NCBI RefSeq assembly: GCF_905220365.1
Contig: NC_061135.1
Span: 1,319,501-1,383,500 of the forward strand
Source of the DNA: Vanessa cardui
Lineage: Eukaryota > Arthropoda > Insecta > Lepidoptera > Nymphalidae
Length of the DNA: 64,000 nt
Direction: 5' to 3'
In this document: piece by piece, positions 1 through 13,900 of the stretch
Numbering within the stretch: the first letter of the stretch is position 1
Layout: each line of letters opens with the position of its first letter
Notes under the pieces: generated by a model
The model's input: the letters and a program-made list of their open reading frames with translations, nothing else
What the model was told of the DNA's origin: nothing
The model's database searches: none
Made by a program: the position numbers and the translations under genes

Positions 1-1
1 T

Positions 2-1072
2 TGGGGATGTTGCAATGCACGTATAGGCGATGATGAATACTTTCAATGCTCAAAATGTAACGTCTCATATCATTGTGGTTGTTTGGGTATTGAAGTTAAT
101 TCAAGAACTTGTAATAATTGGAATTGTCCGAAATGTTGTGGAACAAAACCAAAAGGCGTTAGAAGTGATGAGACACCAGTACGGTCAAGTAATTATCGCA
201 GTAATGCCCCTATAAATGAAACCAATGTCACAAAAAGATCACACAAAAGACAGGCACTTAGCTCTCCAACGTCACCAAACGAAACACCATTAATCACTCA
301 AGAGCAAGTTCGCATTATTATTAGTGAAGTATTAGAAAAAGAAATATCTTCTCTAACTGATAACATTAAAAAAACCATCACCTCCTCCATCAGTAGTCAT
401 TTAAAAAACTTAGAAACTAAGATTGAAGATCTACAACAATCAGTATCATTTATGAGTAATCAATATGATGATATTAAGAAACAAGTAGACTCATACTCCG
501 AAATAACCCTAAAACTGCAACATGAGAACCAGTCACTACAGTCCGCTGTCTTAGATCTTTCTTACAAAGTTAATCAAATGGAACAAAGAGCGCGAGCAAA
601 TAACATTGAAATTCAGTGTGTGCCCGAGTCAAAAAATGAGAACTTAATAGGTATCGTAAAACAATTGTCCAATACTGTTGGCTTTAATATTGAAGATTGC
701 AATATACAAAATTGTACGCGAACTGCAAAAATAAATCGTAATTCAACGCGACCGCGATCTATTATCTTACAACTAAATTCGCCATCTGTTCGTGATCAAC
801 TATTGGCAGCAGTTATAAAATTTAATAAGAAATATCCAACAGAAAAATTAAATAGTTCCCATCTAGGTATTGGAGGAAATACTGTGCCAGTATATGTATG
901 CGAACATTTATCTGCAGCCAATAAATTACTACATGCAGCTACGAGGCGCAAGGCAAAGGAGTTGAAGTACAGACACGTATGGGTACGAAATGGGCGTATA
1001 TTTGTGAGAAAAACCGATAATTCTGATTACAAAATTATATATAACATGGACTGTCTTGATAAGTTAAATTAG
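2..1072 (+). CDS. LINE ORF1 protein with PHD finger (5'-partial)
   Basis: Nucleic-acid-binding ORF1 protein of the LINE. The frame is open from base 2, and the first in-frame ATG (83) lies inside the zinc finger, so the true start is upstream of the window. Seen in order: a PHD-type finger (CSKC, then x4-H-x2-C, then CPKC; the first ligand lies outside the window), a Ser/Thr-rich linker, a heptad-rich coiled coil at roughly 300-590 nt, and a C-terminal part beginning near RARANNIEIQ that resembles the RNA-binding domain of L1-type ORF1 proteins. It ends at TAG 1070-1072. No break is visible in the part shown. Confidence 0.8.
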   Translation, partial: WGCCNARIGDDEYFQCSKCNVSYHCGCLGIEVNSRTCNNWNCPKCCGTKPKGVRSDETPVRSSNYRSNAPINETNVTKRSHKRQALSSPTSPNETPLITQEQVRIIISEVLEKEISSLTDNIKKTITSSISSHLKNLETKIEDLQQSVSFMSNQYDDIKKQVDSYSEITLKLQHENQSLQSAVLDLSYKVNQMEQRARANNIEIQCVPESKNENLIGIVKQLSNTVGFNIEDCNIQNCTRTAKINRNSTRPRSIILQLNSPSVRDQLLAAVIKFNKKYPTEKLNSSHLGIGGNTVPVYVCEHLSAANKLLHAATRRKAKELKYRHVWVRNGRIFVRKTDNSDYKIIYNMDCLDKLN

Positions 1073-1095
1073 TCATACTACTTTTTGCATGTTAA

Positions 1096-4002
1096 CTTGA
1101 TCTCAGTTGTGTAAAATTCAATCGATTAAATATTTATTATCAAAATGTTCAAGGATTACGAACAAAAACTAATGATCTATATAGAAATATTTGTTGTTGT
1201 ACCTATGATTTAATAATACTCACAGAAACCTGGTTATGTGACAGCATTCTTAATTGTGAAATGTTTGGCTCCAATTATATTGTTTATAGAAGGGATAGAG
1301 ACATGTATAACTCTAAAAAAAAACATGGGGGAGGAGTGCTGGTTGCCGTGTCCACTAGACTTATTTCTCGAAGAATGGTTCACTGGGATAGTTCTTGTGA
1401 GGATCTGTGGATCGTTCTAGAAATAAAACCATCTATAAAAATCGCTATTTGCGCAACCTACATTCCTCCACCAGTTAATAAAAAGGTCTTGGAAACATTT
1501 ATGGACAATTATAATCGTGTTTCTGAACAAACGAAATATAGCACACTAATAATTGGCGATTTTAACTTAAGTTGCATTGATTGGAACTTGGCTGACGGTC
1601 CCCATGATAGTTACCATACAACTACTTTAGCTCAATCTTTAATAGACTTTTCCCATTCTAATTGTCTTCGTCAAATGAATCGCATTAAGAATGTAAAAAA
1701 TAAAGTACGCGATCTAGTGTTTTTTAATGGTGAATCGTTAACGGTTACAGTAGATAATGCTCCTAAAGAATTAACTCGCATTGATCCACTACACCCACCC
1801 CTTAATATTGATATTGTAGTAACACACAATTTGCAGGAAAACTTGAGGATTAATCAAGATATCAAAAAATATAATTTCGCTAAGGCCAATTTTGTAGCTA
1901 TAAACGAACTTCTTAAAAGTATAGACTGGAGTGAAAAATTTGCAGAGCTTCATGATATTAACACAATGGTTGATTACCTATATACGAAGATATATCATGC
2001 TATAGAACTTTACACGCCGAAATTCAAAAGAACAAAATCATTAAAATATCCACCTTGGTTCAACAAAACACTAATAAAGAGAATAAGAGAAAAGGAAAAA
2101 CTAAGATTGAAATTTAAAAAATACAAAAATGCTATGGATGGTTTGTCACTAACGCTCTTAGAAAAACGATGCGATAGACTATCTATTGAATGTTATAATT
2201 CTTATCTTAACTTTGCAGAAGAAAAGATTACATCCAACAGTAATTATTTCTGGTCATACATGAAAAGTAAACGCGATAAAAATGTTAACACCTATCCAAA
2301 ATCAATGAAAAATGATGAAAGTGTAGCGTCTGATGGCTTAGCAATTTGTAACCTATTTGCGTCACAGTTCTCTTCGCTGTATGAAGAAAACGAGAGCAAG
2401 TACGATATTGACAAAATATTTCGAACCATGGATGCTACAATCAGTTGCAATAATAGCCTACCTTTGATCCAGCTTGATGAATCTGAAGTCATTAATAAAT
2501 TAAAGAATTTAGATATGAATAAGGGTGCTGGATCTGACAATATTCCGCCAAATTTTATTATAAACTGTGCCCAAAGTCTTGCTGTACCACTAACAATTAT
2601 TTTTAACAAAGCATTAGTCACCGGAATATTTCCTTCTAAGTGGAAAACTGCGAAAGTAGTCCCTATTTTCAAAAGTGGAGAAAAAAATTATGTAAAAAAC
2701 TATAGGCCTATTTCAATCCTCTCTATCTTTGGTAAGGTGTTGGAGTCTCTAATATATCCATATATTTACAGTCATGTTAAATGTTTTCTTAGTACCCACC
2801 AGCATGGCTTCATAGCCGGTAGATCTACATGCACAAATCTAGTAAATTACTCCGAAATCTTATTTTAATCTGTTGATAGGAACAAGAGAGTGGATGTTAT
2901 CTACACAGACTTAAGTAAAGCATTTGACTTGGTTCCGTGTTCAGTACTAGTCTTGAAGTTGTCCAATTATGGTATTGTCGGATCTTTATTGAGATTTCTA
3001 GCATCATATCTCACAGAAAGACATTTTTATGTTGTTGCCAGCGGTTATGAATCGGTTGAATGCGATGTAAAATCTGGAGTCCCACAAGGGTCACACCTGG
3101 GTCCACTGCTCTTCAACATATTCATAAACGATCTGCCTAATTGTTTTAAATATTCTACACCATTTCTGTATGCTGACGATGTCAAACTTCTTAAAAGGAT
3201 TGAAGAACCAAATGACACTATTCTTTTACAAGATGATCTGACAAGATTATACCATTGGTGTAATGATAACGGCATGAGACTGAATTCAGTAAAATGTTCA
3301 TGGATATCATTCACCAGGAGTTTAAAAGAATCTCAAACAAATTATTACATAGCTGGTGCCCCTATTAAATCTGTGGATAGAATTACAGACCTGGGAGTAA
3401 TCTTCGACAAAAAACTAACTTTCATACCTCATATTGATGGTGTAATTAGCCGTGCCTCGAAAATGTTGGGTTTTGTAATAAGAAATGGAAGATTATTTCG
3501 AAATCCTAAAACAAAAATTATTTTATTTAACAGCTTAGTCAGGAGTATACTGGAATACGGAAGCGTTGTTTGGAGGCCACATTATGCAACACACTGCCTA
3601 AGACTTGAGAGGATACAGAAACGTTTTCTTTATCATCTTGCTTTCTCGTTAGGTAAAGGGAAAATGCTTCCTTCTTACAAAAAAAGATTGGAATTTTTCA
3701 AAATTCTTTCACTAAGTGATCGGAGGGATTTGTTGGATTTAAAATTTCTATATAAAACATTTAACAACAACTACGATAACTCGTTTTTTATATCAAAAAT
3801 TAAATTGAATGTTCCCATTAGATATCCACGTAAACCAATAACACCATTAGTAAGACCTTTCCGCAAAACTGTTTTAGGAAGCAATTCACCTGTATCTCGC
3901 TTATGTAAAATTTTAAATGAGCACAGCGCTGTTTTAGACCCTTTTGGAGACTCATCAAACAAGTTTCACAAAAAAATATTGTCAAAATTGTCGGCTAACT
4001 AA
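1096..4002 (+). pseudogene. LINE ORF2 (endonuclease + reverse transcriptase) with one nonsense codon
   Basis: Target-primed reverse transcription enzyme. The frame is open from the stop at 1093-1095. The endonuclease begins near LNIYYQNVQGLRTK (about 1126) and includes LTETWL and IIGDFN. The reverse transcriptase follows, with YRPISILS, HGFIAGRST, the catalytic FLYADDVKL (YADD at 3169-3180) and GVPQGSHLGPLLF. A single in-frame TAA at 2866-2868 splits the frame; the reading resumes in the same frame, so this is a point change and not a frameshift. The first in-frame ATG after the spacer is 1261, inside the endonuclease, so the native start may be non-ATG or may have been lost. Otherwise the body is well kept, which suggests a fairly recent insertion. 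Confidence 0.85.
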
Positions 4003-4236
4003 TTTATTATTTTTTTTTGTTTGTATGTTATTATTTTACTATTATTGTTAATTCTTGTCATTTTTAATTAACTTTGATTTACTAACAATTAATTATTTGT
4101 AAGTTCGTCATCTCCAACTGTATCTTTGCAAGTGGTATTCACCTTAATAGGTAATGCATTTAGTTTTAAGTTGTATTAAAATTGTATACCTTTGTACGTG
4201 TTGATGTATTTACCACTGGTGAATCTTAAATAAAAT

Positions 4237-4264
<28 letters not shown>

Positions 4265-4269
<5 letters not shown>

Positions 4270-4440
4270 ATTCTACCGCCAAACGCCAAAGGTTTGAAGG
4301 GCCAGACTGAACCTGTCTAATTACAGGTACAAGAGGCATAACATCGTTTCCGTTTGGTGGTGCATTTCTGTTGGCGGTGGTGACCACTTACCATAAGGCG
4401 GCCAATTCGCAAGTCCGCATATCATATCAAAAGAAAAACA
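4265..4440 (+). repeat. degenerate SINE-like repeat (family 2), 3' part
   Basis: Directly after the LINE A tail there is a diverged copy of a repeat seen several times in the window: TCTACCGCCAAA, GGTTTGAAGGG, TACAGGTACAAGAGGCATAACAT, GGTGACCACTTACCAT. It matches the cleaner copy at 22300-22577. It lacks the 5' part of the repeat. Confidence 0.65.
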
Positions 4441-6848
4441 AAGAGTAGTAAGTCGTCAAAAGCTACATGCGAAAATTCCTTACCACCGTACAATATTCTA
4501 TAAGCAACTCTGTATATCTTTTACGATTATATAACCGTACAAACATACATATCAACACAGTATAGCGTTCATAAAATATTCCGTTGCAGTTGTGACAAAA
4601 AATTAAGTCCATTCTTGCGTCTGTATCTCGCAAACTGCTACTCATTTTGCTTTTTTATCAACCTACTTTTGACAATGTTGAATCAGCAGCGTTAATTTTT
4701 ATTCGACTTAGCACTTTACAAATAACGTTATGATTTAATATCTAGAAGTTGTCACAACTAAAAGTCATTAGCAATGAATTTAATCGAATTGGATTCCTAG
4801 AATTGTACCGAGCGACTATGTGACATCAGTTAAGAATTAATTATATTTGAATTATGAAACGATTTTCGTTTAATAATTTATTATAACGTAAAAGATTATG
4901 AATCGAATATTATATAACTTGCACGTAAACTATAAATACTTTTTTATTTAGTCATATATGTATAATAATACCCTGAAAATTTTCCTCATGGTGGGCGGAG
5001 CGTTGAAACAATACAGCATTTTATGTCGTGCAACGCCATCTAGCGACGAATTAAAACAATATTATACACAAAACACAGATTTCGAGTGTGCTAGGCACCG
5101 CATGTACATTACAATAATTTAATTAATACATAATAGTTTCTTAACCGAGCATTCTTATGTGATCTTTTATAGACCTGATGACATCACCTCGGGCATGCTT
5201 GAATATCATAATAAACGATTTCAAAATTTGTTGCAGCTACTTAAGCAATTTTTTTTTACCATCGGTAATACCTTCGTATCCTCTATTTACTAGATTTTTA
5301 ACAGTTTACAACGGCACAAATTCCACAAATGCAAACTAAAGAAGCGCGCTAAAATTGTGCATAGTAATAAATTTTGCACACTTAATCAAACGTATCTAGG
5401 CTACTCTAAATCTATGACAGAAACCTTTTCCACGAAAAAATCGTAATTCATAATAAATATCACAGAATATTCTAGATCTCGGTCAATGATTTCGCGTAGT
5501 TGCTAGAATTGTTTATTTGTCCTAAATCTTCTTAAGGACTAAGCAATACATGTGGTTTTCGGTCAAACGGATTAGCCTATTAATCTTAAATAGATAGACA
5601 ATGAAACCTCAAGCCGTAGTTTAGATTAAAATAACCGTCATTAATTGTTTGTGAATTTTCTTCTCTAATGTCTTACTTTTTTTTTATTCTTATTTTAAAA
5701 TAGTATCATATTACGTTTTAATACAAAAAGTATTTATAACTTTAACATAAAATAAAAGCACAGATTAAAAATAAAATAGATTGAAGTTTTACAGATTATA
5801 ATATTCAACATTTAATTTTTTTTTTAAAAACCTACATGTTTTATAATTATACTTTTATTTCGGTGAAATGAATCTCGAGCGAAGACTCCATAAAACATAA
5901 TTATTCATATCATGGGAGACCACAAAGGGGTATAATTTGTAGCCAAATGCACTAATGGAGGTAGAGATGTACTGTGTTCCCTGCTCGTGGTCACCAATAA
6001 TTTAAATATTACCGGACATTTCCCATCTGTACTCTGTTCCAACCATAACAGGAGAAAAGTCAAATAAACTACAATTTACAACAAATTGACGCGATATCAT
6101 TCGTTACGACATTCACGAGGTATTTGCGAAAAAATGGCGTTTTTAACGTCAACGAATCTTTTATCGGAATTTTGGAATTAAATTAACCTGGAAATAAATA
6201 GTTAAGTGTAATAGTGTTGTATTATAAATAAAGATTTATTAATGCAGAACTGTAAGTAGTGCACAATAAAGCTGAAGTATTAGCAAATTGCATGAAGTAC
6301 GTAAGTCTAAGGTTTATTTACCTTTTTTCCTTCCATTGAAATAAAGTATGCTCGCTTACGTCACAATCTCTAGTGTCATTATATATCTAAGACGTTTTAA
6401 AAGTATGAAATTAACACTGCAACAAGAAAACATAACAGGAATTCTGTTATAAAAAACCGAAATGAGACGAAAATCTTGAAAAAGGATGCTTTAAAATATG
6501 GTATGCTGCTAACATTATATTGATTTACAAGATTCGACAATTTATTATGGCCTGTGATACGCTGCCAACGGTAAAGTTGGCTCCACTCAACTTTCCAATC
6601 ACCGAACTATTCGTTCAACGACCCATTAGAGTTTATGTGCATTGGTTTACGTTTGAAAGACTTGGACTGGCAATGATTCGATATTCGGATGATAAATCGA
6701 CACAAATCATAAGAGTTTGAAGAGTTTCATAACTGTATCTCTATCAAACTTTCAATATAATTATGACAAACGATCTATAAATATTTAGGTACTTAAATCA
6801 TTTGATACCGATATTGATTGAACCAATCAACAAGGAATATACTTGGTG
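4441..6848. other. intergenic, no feature recognised
   Basis: AT-rich sequence. Only short chance reading frames occur on either strand, none with a recognisable domain or codon pattern. I see no clear repeat copy. Confidence 0.5.
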
Positions 6849-7117
6849 GTAGGACTTTGTGCAAGCTCGTCTGGGTAGGTTAGGTGGCCAAATAACAGTA
6901 CTCAGTATTGTTGTGTTCCGGTTTGAAGGGTGAGTGAGCCAGTGTCACTACAGGCACAAGGGACATAACATCTTAGTTTCCAAGGTTGGTGGCACACTGA
7001 CGATGTAAGGAATAGTTAATATTACTTGTAGCTTCATTGTCTTTGGGTGATGGTGACCACACCCCATCAGGTGGCCCATATGCTCGTTTGCCAACCTATA
7101 CCATAAAAAAAAAAAAC
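6849..7117 (+). repeat. SINE-like repeat family 2, near full length
   Basis: Copy of the family starting GGACTTTGTGCAAGCTCG and passing through GTGTTCCGGTTTGAAGGG, CAGGCACAAGGGACATAACA and GGTGACCAC, ending CCAACCTATACCAT plus an A run. Related copies lie at 20870, 22300, 33572, 42655 and 4265. No protein-coding content. The A-rich 3' end suggests spread by retrotransposition. Confidence 0.75.
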
Positions 7118-8762
7118 AAGATATGTGTTTTGTTAAGTAGTAATGTTTCACAACTGGGATAAGACTTCCCCATCCTTCAAAGATGGTTTCAAACTGATTT
7201 TACCATGCTGCTAAAATGTGAGTTGGTAAATATAGATGTGAAAGCTTTTTAATGAAATAAGACATATACAAGATTCCTTACAAAGTCTTCTATCACTGAG
7301 CACTAGGTATTAGAATTTAGGTATTAGATATTATTTCCATTACTTAGGAAAATCGCTCTTTCATTTCGTGATTGGTGTTCTTTTCTCTATCTATTCATTA
7401 AGGGATCGATAAGCCCTAGAGTTGCAGCTACTGCTGAACAAAATGGTGAGAACAATTTTTCATCATACGTCCGATTTTAATTTGATTTTCTTTATTTTTA
7501 ATTATAGTGACAACCAAACGTTTAAAGTTTTGAAATCGAAAAGTAAGAACAATGAGCGCAAGGAAAATCCTGCCTGAACTCTTTAAATAAGACCATTTAA
7601 TCCCAAGTCGAAGACCAATTTGGTATGCGAATATTCAAATTAATTATTATATATATTTTTAACTCCTAAAATTAAGTTCTTAGTTATTCCTAATAATATT
7701 TTAATAATGGCAACCCTACATCAATTAGACTGCATTTACACAGCATAATAATCACTAAATATAATAAAGGTTCGTATCGTATATGTAATAAGGATTATTA
7801 TCCTGCAAAACTATTTCATTTGTGGTTTATTGTACAACATAGCAGTTACATTACTTCAATTGTTAAATCTTTATAGTTTTCCATAGCCAAGATTGGTTCG
7901 GTCAAGGTTAATTATTTGCATAATACAGTTTTTATTACGGTTTAACTCGACCTATTTCGAGTAACTTAATGGTAATATCCAAACTCAACAAATAATGTTT
8001 CTAAATAAGTGCTATTTTTCGATTGCATGCTCATCATACTTATACGAGTATACCTTATTTTTATCGGCAGACTGGCTACCGCCTACCGTAGACTTTGGCA
8101 TACTTAATCCAAATTATAGTTTAATTAAATAGCAACTTTCTCGGCTTCGCTATCACTAAGTAAGAAGAAGTAAAGAACAAAAAAACACTTAGGTGGCTCT
8201 GCTATATTATGTACTACAAAGAGTTCTTGACAAATGTAAGTATATTTATGGATAATAAAACTCTGTTCAAACTAACCGCTTAAATAAATCAAGTTTAATT
8301 TTACTTCCAAAGTACAAGCAAGCAATTTCTTTATGAATATATAATGAATAACATAAATTATTCAAGATTTCGACCAAAGATATCAAGTCAATTCAGTATC
8401 ATAGTTCTTTATATTCCTTTACTTCTCTTGTGGGTGAAATAGGCTATAGAACCGAACAGTTTAAAATGACCCACAGCAATCGTTTCTGTTTTTTATTAAA
8501 TGATAGACGAGCACATCAATCGCTTTATTTCCCTTCGTCCATAAACACTGACTGTGTGTATAAACTATTTCTTGCACTGTCAATGTGCTGCTATAAATGG
8601 GACCAAATCTGCTTGTGCTTGCTCACTCATTGTTCAAATCAAAACTCAGTAAAACAGAGTATTGTTATGTTAGGTAAAAAAAGTGAATAATTAAAAAAAA
8701 TCCTAATACTTTAAATGTTTTCAATGAATATTACAACCCACTGGGCGCTGCTTCTATGGTTA
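7118..8762. other. intergenic, no feature recognised
   Basis: AT-rich, with no supported gene, RNA or repeat. A frame at 8430-8690 has no recognisable similarity and no splice context. Confidence 0.5.
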
Positions 8763-8957
8763 TCTTTATTAATATTATAAATGTGAAAGTAACTCTGTCT
8801 GTCTGTTGCTGTTTTACGACCAAACTGCTGAACTTAATTTGATGAAATTTGCTATGAAGCAAACTTAAACTCCAAGAAAGGACGTAGGATACTTTTTTCC
8901 CTAGCAGATGACCAACCAACACCCTAAAACGCGAACGAAGCCGCGGGCAACCACTAG
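8763..8957 (+). mobile_element. short non-autonomous Helitron
   Basis: The element starts TCTTTATTAATATTATAAAT and ends with a GC-rich hairpin region and CTAG (CGCGGGCAACCACTAG). It sits between A and T, as Helitrons do. It has the common lepidopteran body (AAATGTGAAAGTAACTCTG, ACGACCAAACTGCTGAAC). No coding capacity. Confidence 0.75.
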
Positions 8958-10915
8958 TTTAAAAATTAATATTTAATATCTTTTTATATTATAAAAATTA
9001 AAAATATACATAAAACATTACTATTACCCAATGATATTCTAATAAACAGATAGGTTATATCCATACTAAACAACAGAAAAAAGTGTGCCGCGCCGGGGAC
9101 CGTTTATTTTACATTTTGTTACAAGTAAAAAGGATAGCTTGATAAAAACAATAAGTAAAAGGGATAACTAGATGTTTTAATTACGCAAAACGTATTACCA
9201 CGTTATTATGATGTATTATAACGTATTACTACGTAAAACGACTAAAGGCAAACGTCACAATTAGGACGTTTCTAGTCTTCACTTTTTGCGCGTTAATAAC
9301 ATATCTGTTTACTAAACATCATTGCTATTACCCCAAATTACAAGATTGATAAAATTAATATTAATATTTTAATCATAAATAATAATAAACGGAATACAGA
9401 AAAAAATATAGCGTAAAATACACCTCAGGTAATCCCAGTAACAACGACTAACGACCTGCGTCTAGATCTTGAGGGGAAACGAGTGGTCGTTAGGTACACG
9501 ACGCTCGGACGGGATATTTATCCGTTTCTTACTTTTCTTAATATTGTTGTATTCAGTTATGGATATTGTGCGAAGTAGCAGAATAATACCCGATTTGAAG
9601 GTACTTTGAGTAACACATTATGGAAGTAACGATGATTTAGTATTGGGATTATCTAATACCTATTCTGAGGTACCTTGGATCGTTAGGTTCTGACCGTTCG
9701 ACATGACAATTAATATATATTATCCGGTACCTAAAAGTAAATAAATGCAATCAAAAAGAAAATACATAATTCTTTACACATTCCTAATTAATAATTTATG
9801 AAATGCTCGTAAAAAACTTGAACGGTAAATCATAAAGCCGTACTAAATCGCACGAATTAAATTCGACAGTTAGGTATTTCGAAATTTAGTGAATCGACCA
9901 AATTTATATTTTTATTGAATAGCCATTACAATACTAAAAAATTGTTTATTGTTCTTTAAGCATAAAAACAATTTAGTATATCAATTATAATTTTTTATCA
10001 TATCAGTTAAATATATTATATACCTGCATTGTATAACTACATCTTAAACTTATTATATTTTTTTTCATCATTATCGACTTAGAAATAATTTGGTAACGGA
10101 AACTATCGTAAAAGTAACGTATACTAAAATCAATATCGGTAGTATAAAAAAATAGTATTTCAGGATGAAGACTTGGTAATTCACAAGGGCATGTATTTAA
10201 CTATTTAATAAAAAAATGAAATTTGAGACATGATTAATAGATTAAACCTATGTTGCTAAGGCAAAAAGTTATCTTTTATTTTTAAAATAGCAACCAATTT
10301 TGTTGTTAAAATTAGAAAAATAATATTAATGTTGAATTAGAATAAAAATATGTATGTTAGAATATCTATAACTTATAATATACAAAATATAATAGCAGAT
10401 ACTATAGTAAGTGGAAGCTTAATTCATTCAATTGAATCGAATGAATATAACTATTTTCTTATCCTAAAATTATTCTAGATTTAAATATTTATTAAATAAA
10501 TAGTTAAGGCAGAAAAAATTACGTAAGTTTTATGCTTTTTAATTTATAGGGTCTGTATGTGTATATAATATTTTGAATTGGCAACCTTGAGTCACATAAA
10601 AAAACCTAGCAATACTGGTGACAGCTAACTTTCCGTCATCTCATTATTTTTCTAAAATATTTTAATCGAGTAAATAGATTCATTGATTATATATTTCTTA
10701 TTATCAAAAACACAATATAATCTTCAGAATGCATTGCCTGTGTTAGGTGCGTTGAATTCGATGTTAGTGCAAAACTTTCTAATAAAGCAACGCTATTACA
10801 ATAATGAAATATGTCGTCGCATTATGGATCCATGTACAATCGAACAAAACGAAAGTGAATAATTGAACGTGTGTTTAGTGAATTAACGTATTCTAGTTGT
10901 ATATTATAGTTTAAA
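8958..10915. other. intergenic, upstream of DCAF12
   Basis: AT-rich sequence with a less AT-rich island at about 9420-9560 that I cannot assign. The DCAF12 promoter should lie in the last few hundred bases, but I see no convincing TATA box or initiator to place the transcription start. Confidence 0.45.
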
Positions 10916-13900
10916 ATGGCGCAGACAGTGAGACGCGCCATCGAGGCGAGATATCCCTCATGTTATATACCTAGTAGAATTAAGGAAAGGAGGGCAAAAG
11001 CCAGAGCCCTGAGGTAAGTTCTGAAATGCACCGTTATATCGATCCAGTTTTTAAAACTACGTGTCAATATTTTTTTTGCAAGCATTAACTTAAAAAGTCA
11101 TACATACCTGCATACTTTATTTGTTTTTTGTTTATAATCATATAAATGTAGGTGACCTAAAACCTCTATTATCAAATAATAATACATGCAATGGCTTTCT
11201 AAGTAATTTTTATAGACTTGCTTGTACCAATATAAAATATACACAAATGTTTGAGGGTACAATTATGCATGTTTACCTAAATTTAGGTTACCTAACATAT
11301 TCCATTTATTATTAAATGATTATCAGAAGCTTTATTCAATAGAAAAAGATACATTAAAAAAAAGATAAATAATTCTATAGATACTCTTTAATTATATGTT
11401 AAAGTTTAAAAATTATATCCGAGCAATAATGCATATGTGGTTGTTTTTGTTGTTTATCCTGTTAATATGTCTGGATTCAATCTTGTAACCTATTAAAACT
11501 AATGAAAAAAATACTTTATGGCCTTAAATTTGGCAATATTTTTATTTTTATAGTAAAGTATAGGAGTTTAATGGATGATATGAAAAAAAGCAACTACCTT
11601 AGTGTTTACCTGAATCATACCTTGAATTTTGAATAGGTACCTGAATCATACCTACCCTACTTGTCATATATGCTACAGCCAAAAAGAATAATTTAGTTTG
11701 TTGTTTTATTGTTTGAAGGTATAGAAACAAGAGATATAATATCATAGTTACCAAAGTTAGACATAACATAAGGGAAGGGAGAAAATTACAGACAATTAAA
11801 AATAATAACAGTAAATAACTTTTAATAATTTTATTTAAACAGTACAATAGAAAGAGAAAGAGAGGACAAGGTCACCTGTAGGAAGAGAGGTGTTAAAACG
11901 CTTTTTCCTTATGTGATGATTCTGGCAGATCTGTCTACTATATAAGCAGCAATAAGTAACTTTTTGGTAGATTATAGTCTACCGAAGAGTTATTATTATT
12001 ATATTTTTCTTTTTTCCGTTGCACATCAGCACACAAATGCTGAGGAGTATCAATATGATATTATTTATTACAGAATGGAGAAACAACGCAAACCAGATAA
12101 GCCTGAAGACTTTGTATGCTATTCCGATAGTGATAGTGAAGAAGAAACCCCAGCACAACAGCACACAGTTCTGTCCACATCATACAACTTTGTAGATTAT
12201 GTACGATCTAGAGAAATTCAAGCACCAGAGGTCAGTAGAAATAAAACATTAAATCCATATAAAAGTACATATATTTAAAGTTACTCTGGAAATCTAATTT
12301 GAATGCATAACTAAAAGGCCTGTACTCTGTAGTAATTGAATTATATTATAACATTACACAGTATCTAATCTATATATGTATTTATACTATACCCTATTCT
12401 AATGTAAGAGATATAAAAAAACCTTACATTTAGTATTGCTTGCGATTTGTTTATGATGCTACTAGGAAGATTAAATTTAGTTCGTAAGTTGGTGATTCAT
12501 ATATAGTCTTTATTTATACAACACTATTACTACTAACACATATAACTGTAAAAGTTGGTAATAGCCACTTAGATGACGTCCCAAACACATTTGTTTTCTT
12601 ATAAGGTCATAATGATTGTCATAGTTTCACTGGAATCATATCAACTCACTGTCAATATTATTTATTCATCTTTACTTGTGTTGTGCTTAACAAAACTAAG
12701 TACAATGGCAGTATGTTTGCAAATTATTTTGTAATTAAAAATTAAAGTAATGTATTTAAAATTAATAAATTGAATCAAGTAATTCTGTTGTTATAAATTG
12801 TTATTAAATAAAAAAAATACTGAAGATAATGTTTTCAAATCTGGTTTCAATATTTTACCATTCAAAAGTTTGAAGTGTTACTGATGTGTATGCAATTCAT
12901 ATACGTGGCTCTCACTAAAGCATAAAGGAAACTATACAATACATACATATATCTAATAGGTTAAATGAAATACATCTCCTACACTTCAAATTGCAAATTC
13001 AGAAGCCATTTGTCCAGCAGCACTATATTTATGAGAATGCTAGTTTACTTTATTTTAGATTTAAGAATTTGAATACTTACTTTAATTTAATGATATTTGA
13101 GAGTGATTAGTTAAACAATGACTTACAATGTTACTATTTGTGTGGCAAATACATGAAGACAAAAAGAAAGATGTTTGACTAAACAGTGTAAACAAACTTT
13201 ATAGTAAGACCGTTAGTTACTCGTCCAAATTTAATAACATTACACTGTACAAAACTACCTTTATGTGTTTAAGTAATTATAAAATCATCATCAACGACAG
13301 TATTATATATACTATAAAAATATATTGTGTGCAATAAAGAAAACAAAACAACACATTGTACAGTAATTACAATAAAAAAAGTATACACTATTAAAGACTG
13401 CCCACTATGTCTCATACTTGACCATGCTAATAATTTGTCGGATAAAATCAAATCAAGAACTATTGGGATATGACACATAGATTCTATTGTCATAGAAACT
13501 GTGTTCGGGTGTAATACACTATTTATATGTTTTATTTAGGCATAGTAGTCCTTATCATAAATTTTTCCTTACCCAATATGTTCATAGCATGTTCATGGGT
13601 ATAGTTTAGTGAGCAGTCCTTTAGGATAATAGCTATGCAGTCATTCAAAAATCAAAATATACTTTATTTAAGTAGGGTCATAAATCCTCTCTTGATTTGT
13701 CATGTCATGTTTCTTGATAACCGCATTATTAAAGTAATTATTATGTCGTAATAAGCTATAATCATATGTACCGAACGTAAGAGAATAGTTTTGTTCCATT
13801 GTTAGAATTAATATAAATGAAAAGGGTTCATTCTAGAATTATGTACAGATATTTAGACATTCTTTTATTTGATGGCAACTGTATGTGTCTCTATATTTAA

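Larger units (their letters stand above)
1..4264 (+). mobile_element. CR1/Jockey-group LINE, 5' end cut by the window
   Basis: This is a non-LTR retrotransposon in sense orientation. It shows ORF1 (PHD finger, coiled coil, RNA-binding-like C-terminal part), a short spacer, ORF2 (endonuclease then reverse transcriptase), a 3' UTR of about 235 bp, and an A run at 4237-4264. The 5' end lies before position 1, so the target-site duplication cannot be read. A PHD finger in ORF1 is known from CR1/L2-group elements, while the A tail is more Jockey-like, so I name only the group. One in-frame stop in ORF2 makes this copy non-autonomous as it stands. Confidence 0.9.

Noticed and set aside
4463..4645. 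Small minus-strand frame after the first LINE
   Set aside because: Short, no recognisable product and no supporting signals.
8430..8690. 86-codon frame upstream of DCAF12
   Set aside because: No domain, no conserved feature; in AT-rich DNA such a length is expected by chance.
11964..12073. Extension of DCAF12 exon 2 to an upstream ATG at 11964
   Set aside because: The acceptor at 12071-12073 joins exon 1 in frame (AG|A), and the upstream part reads as intron.
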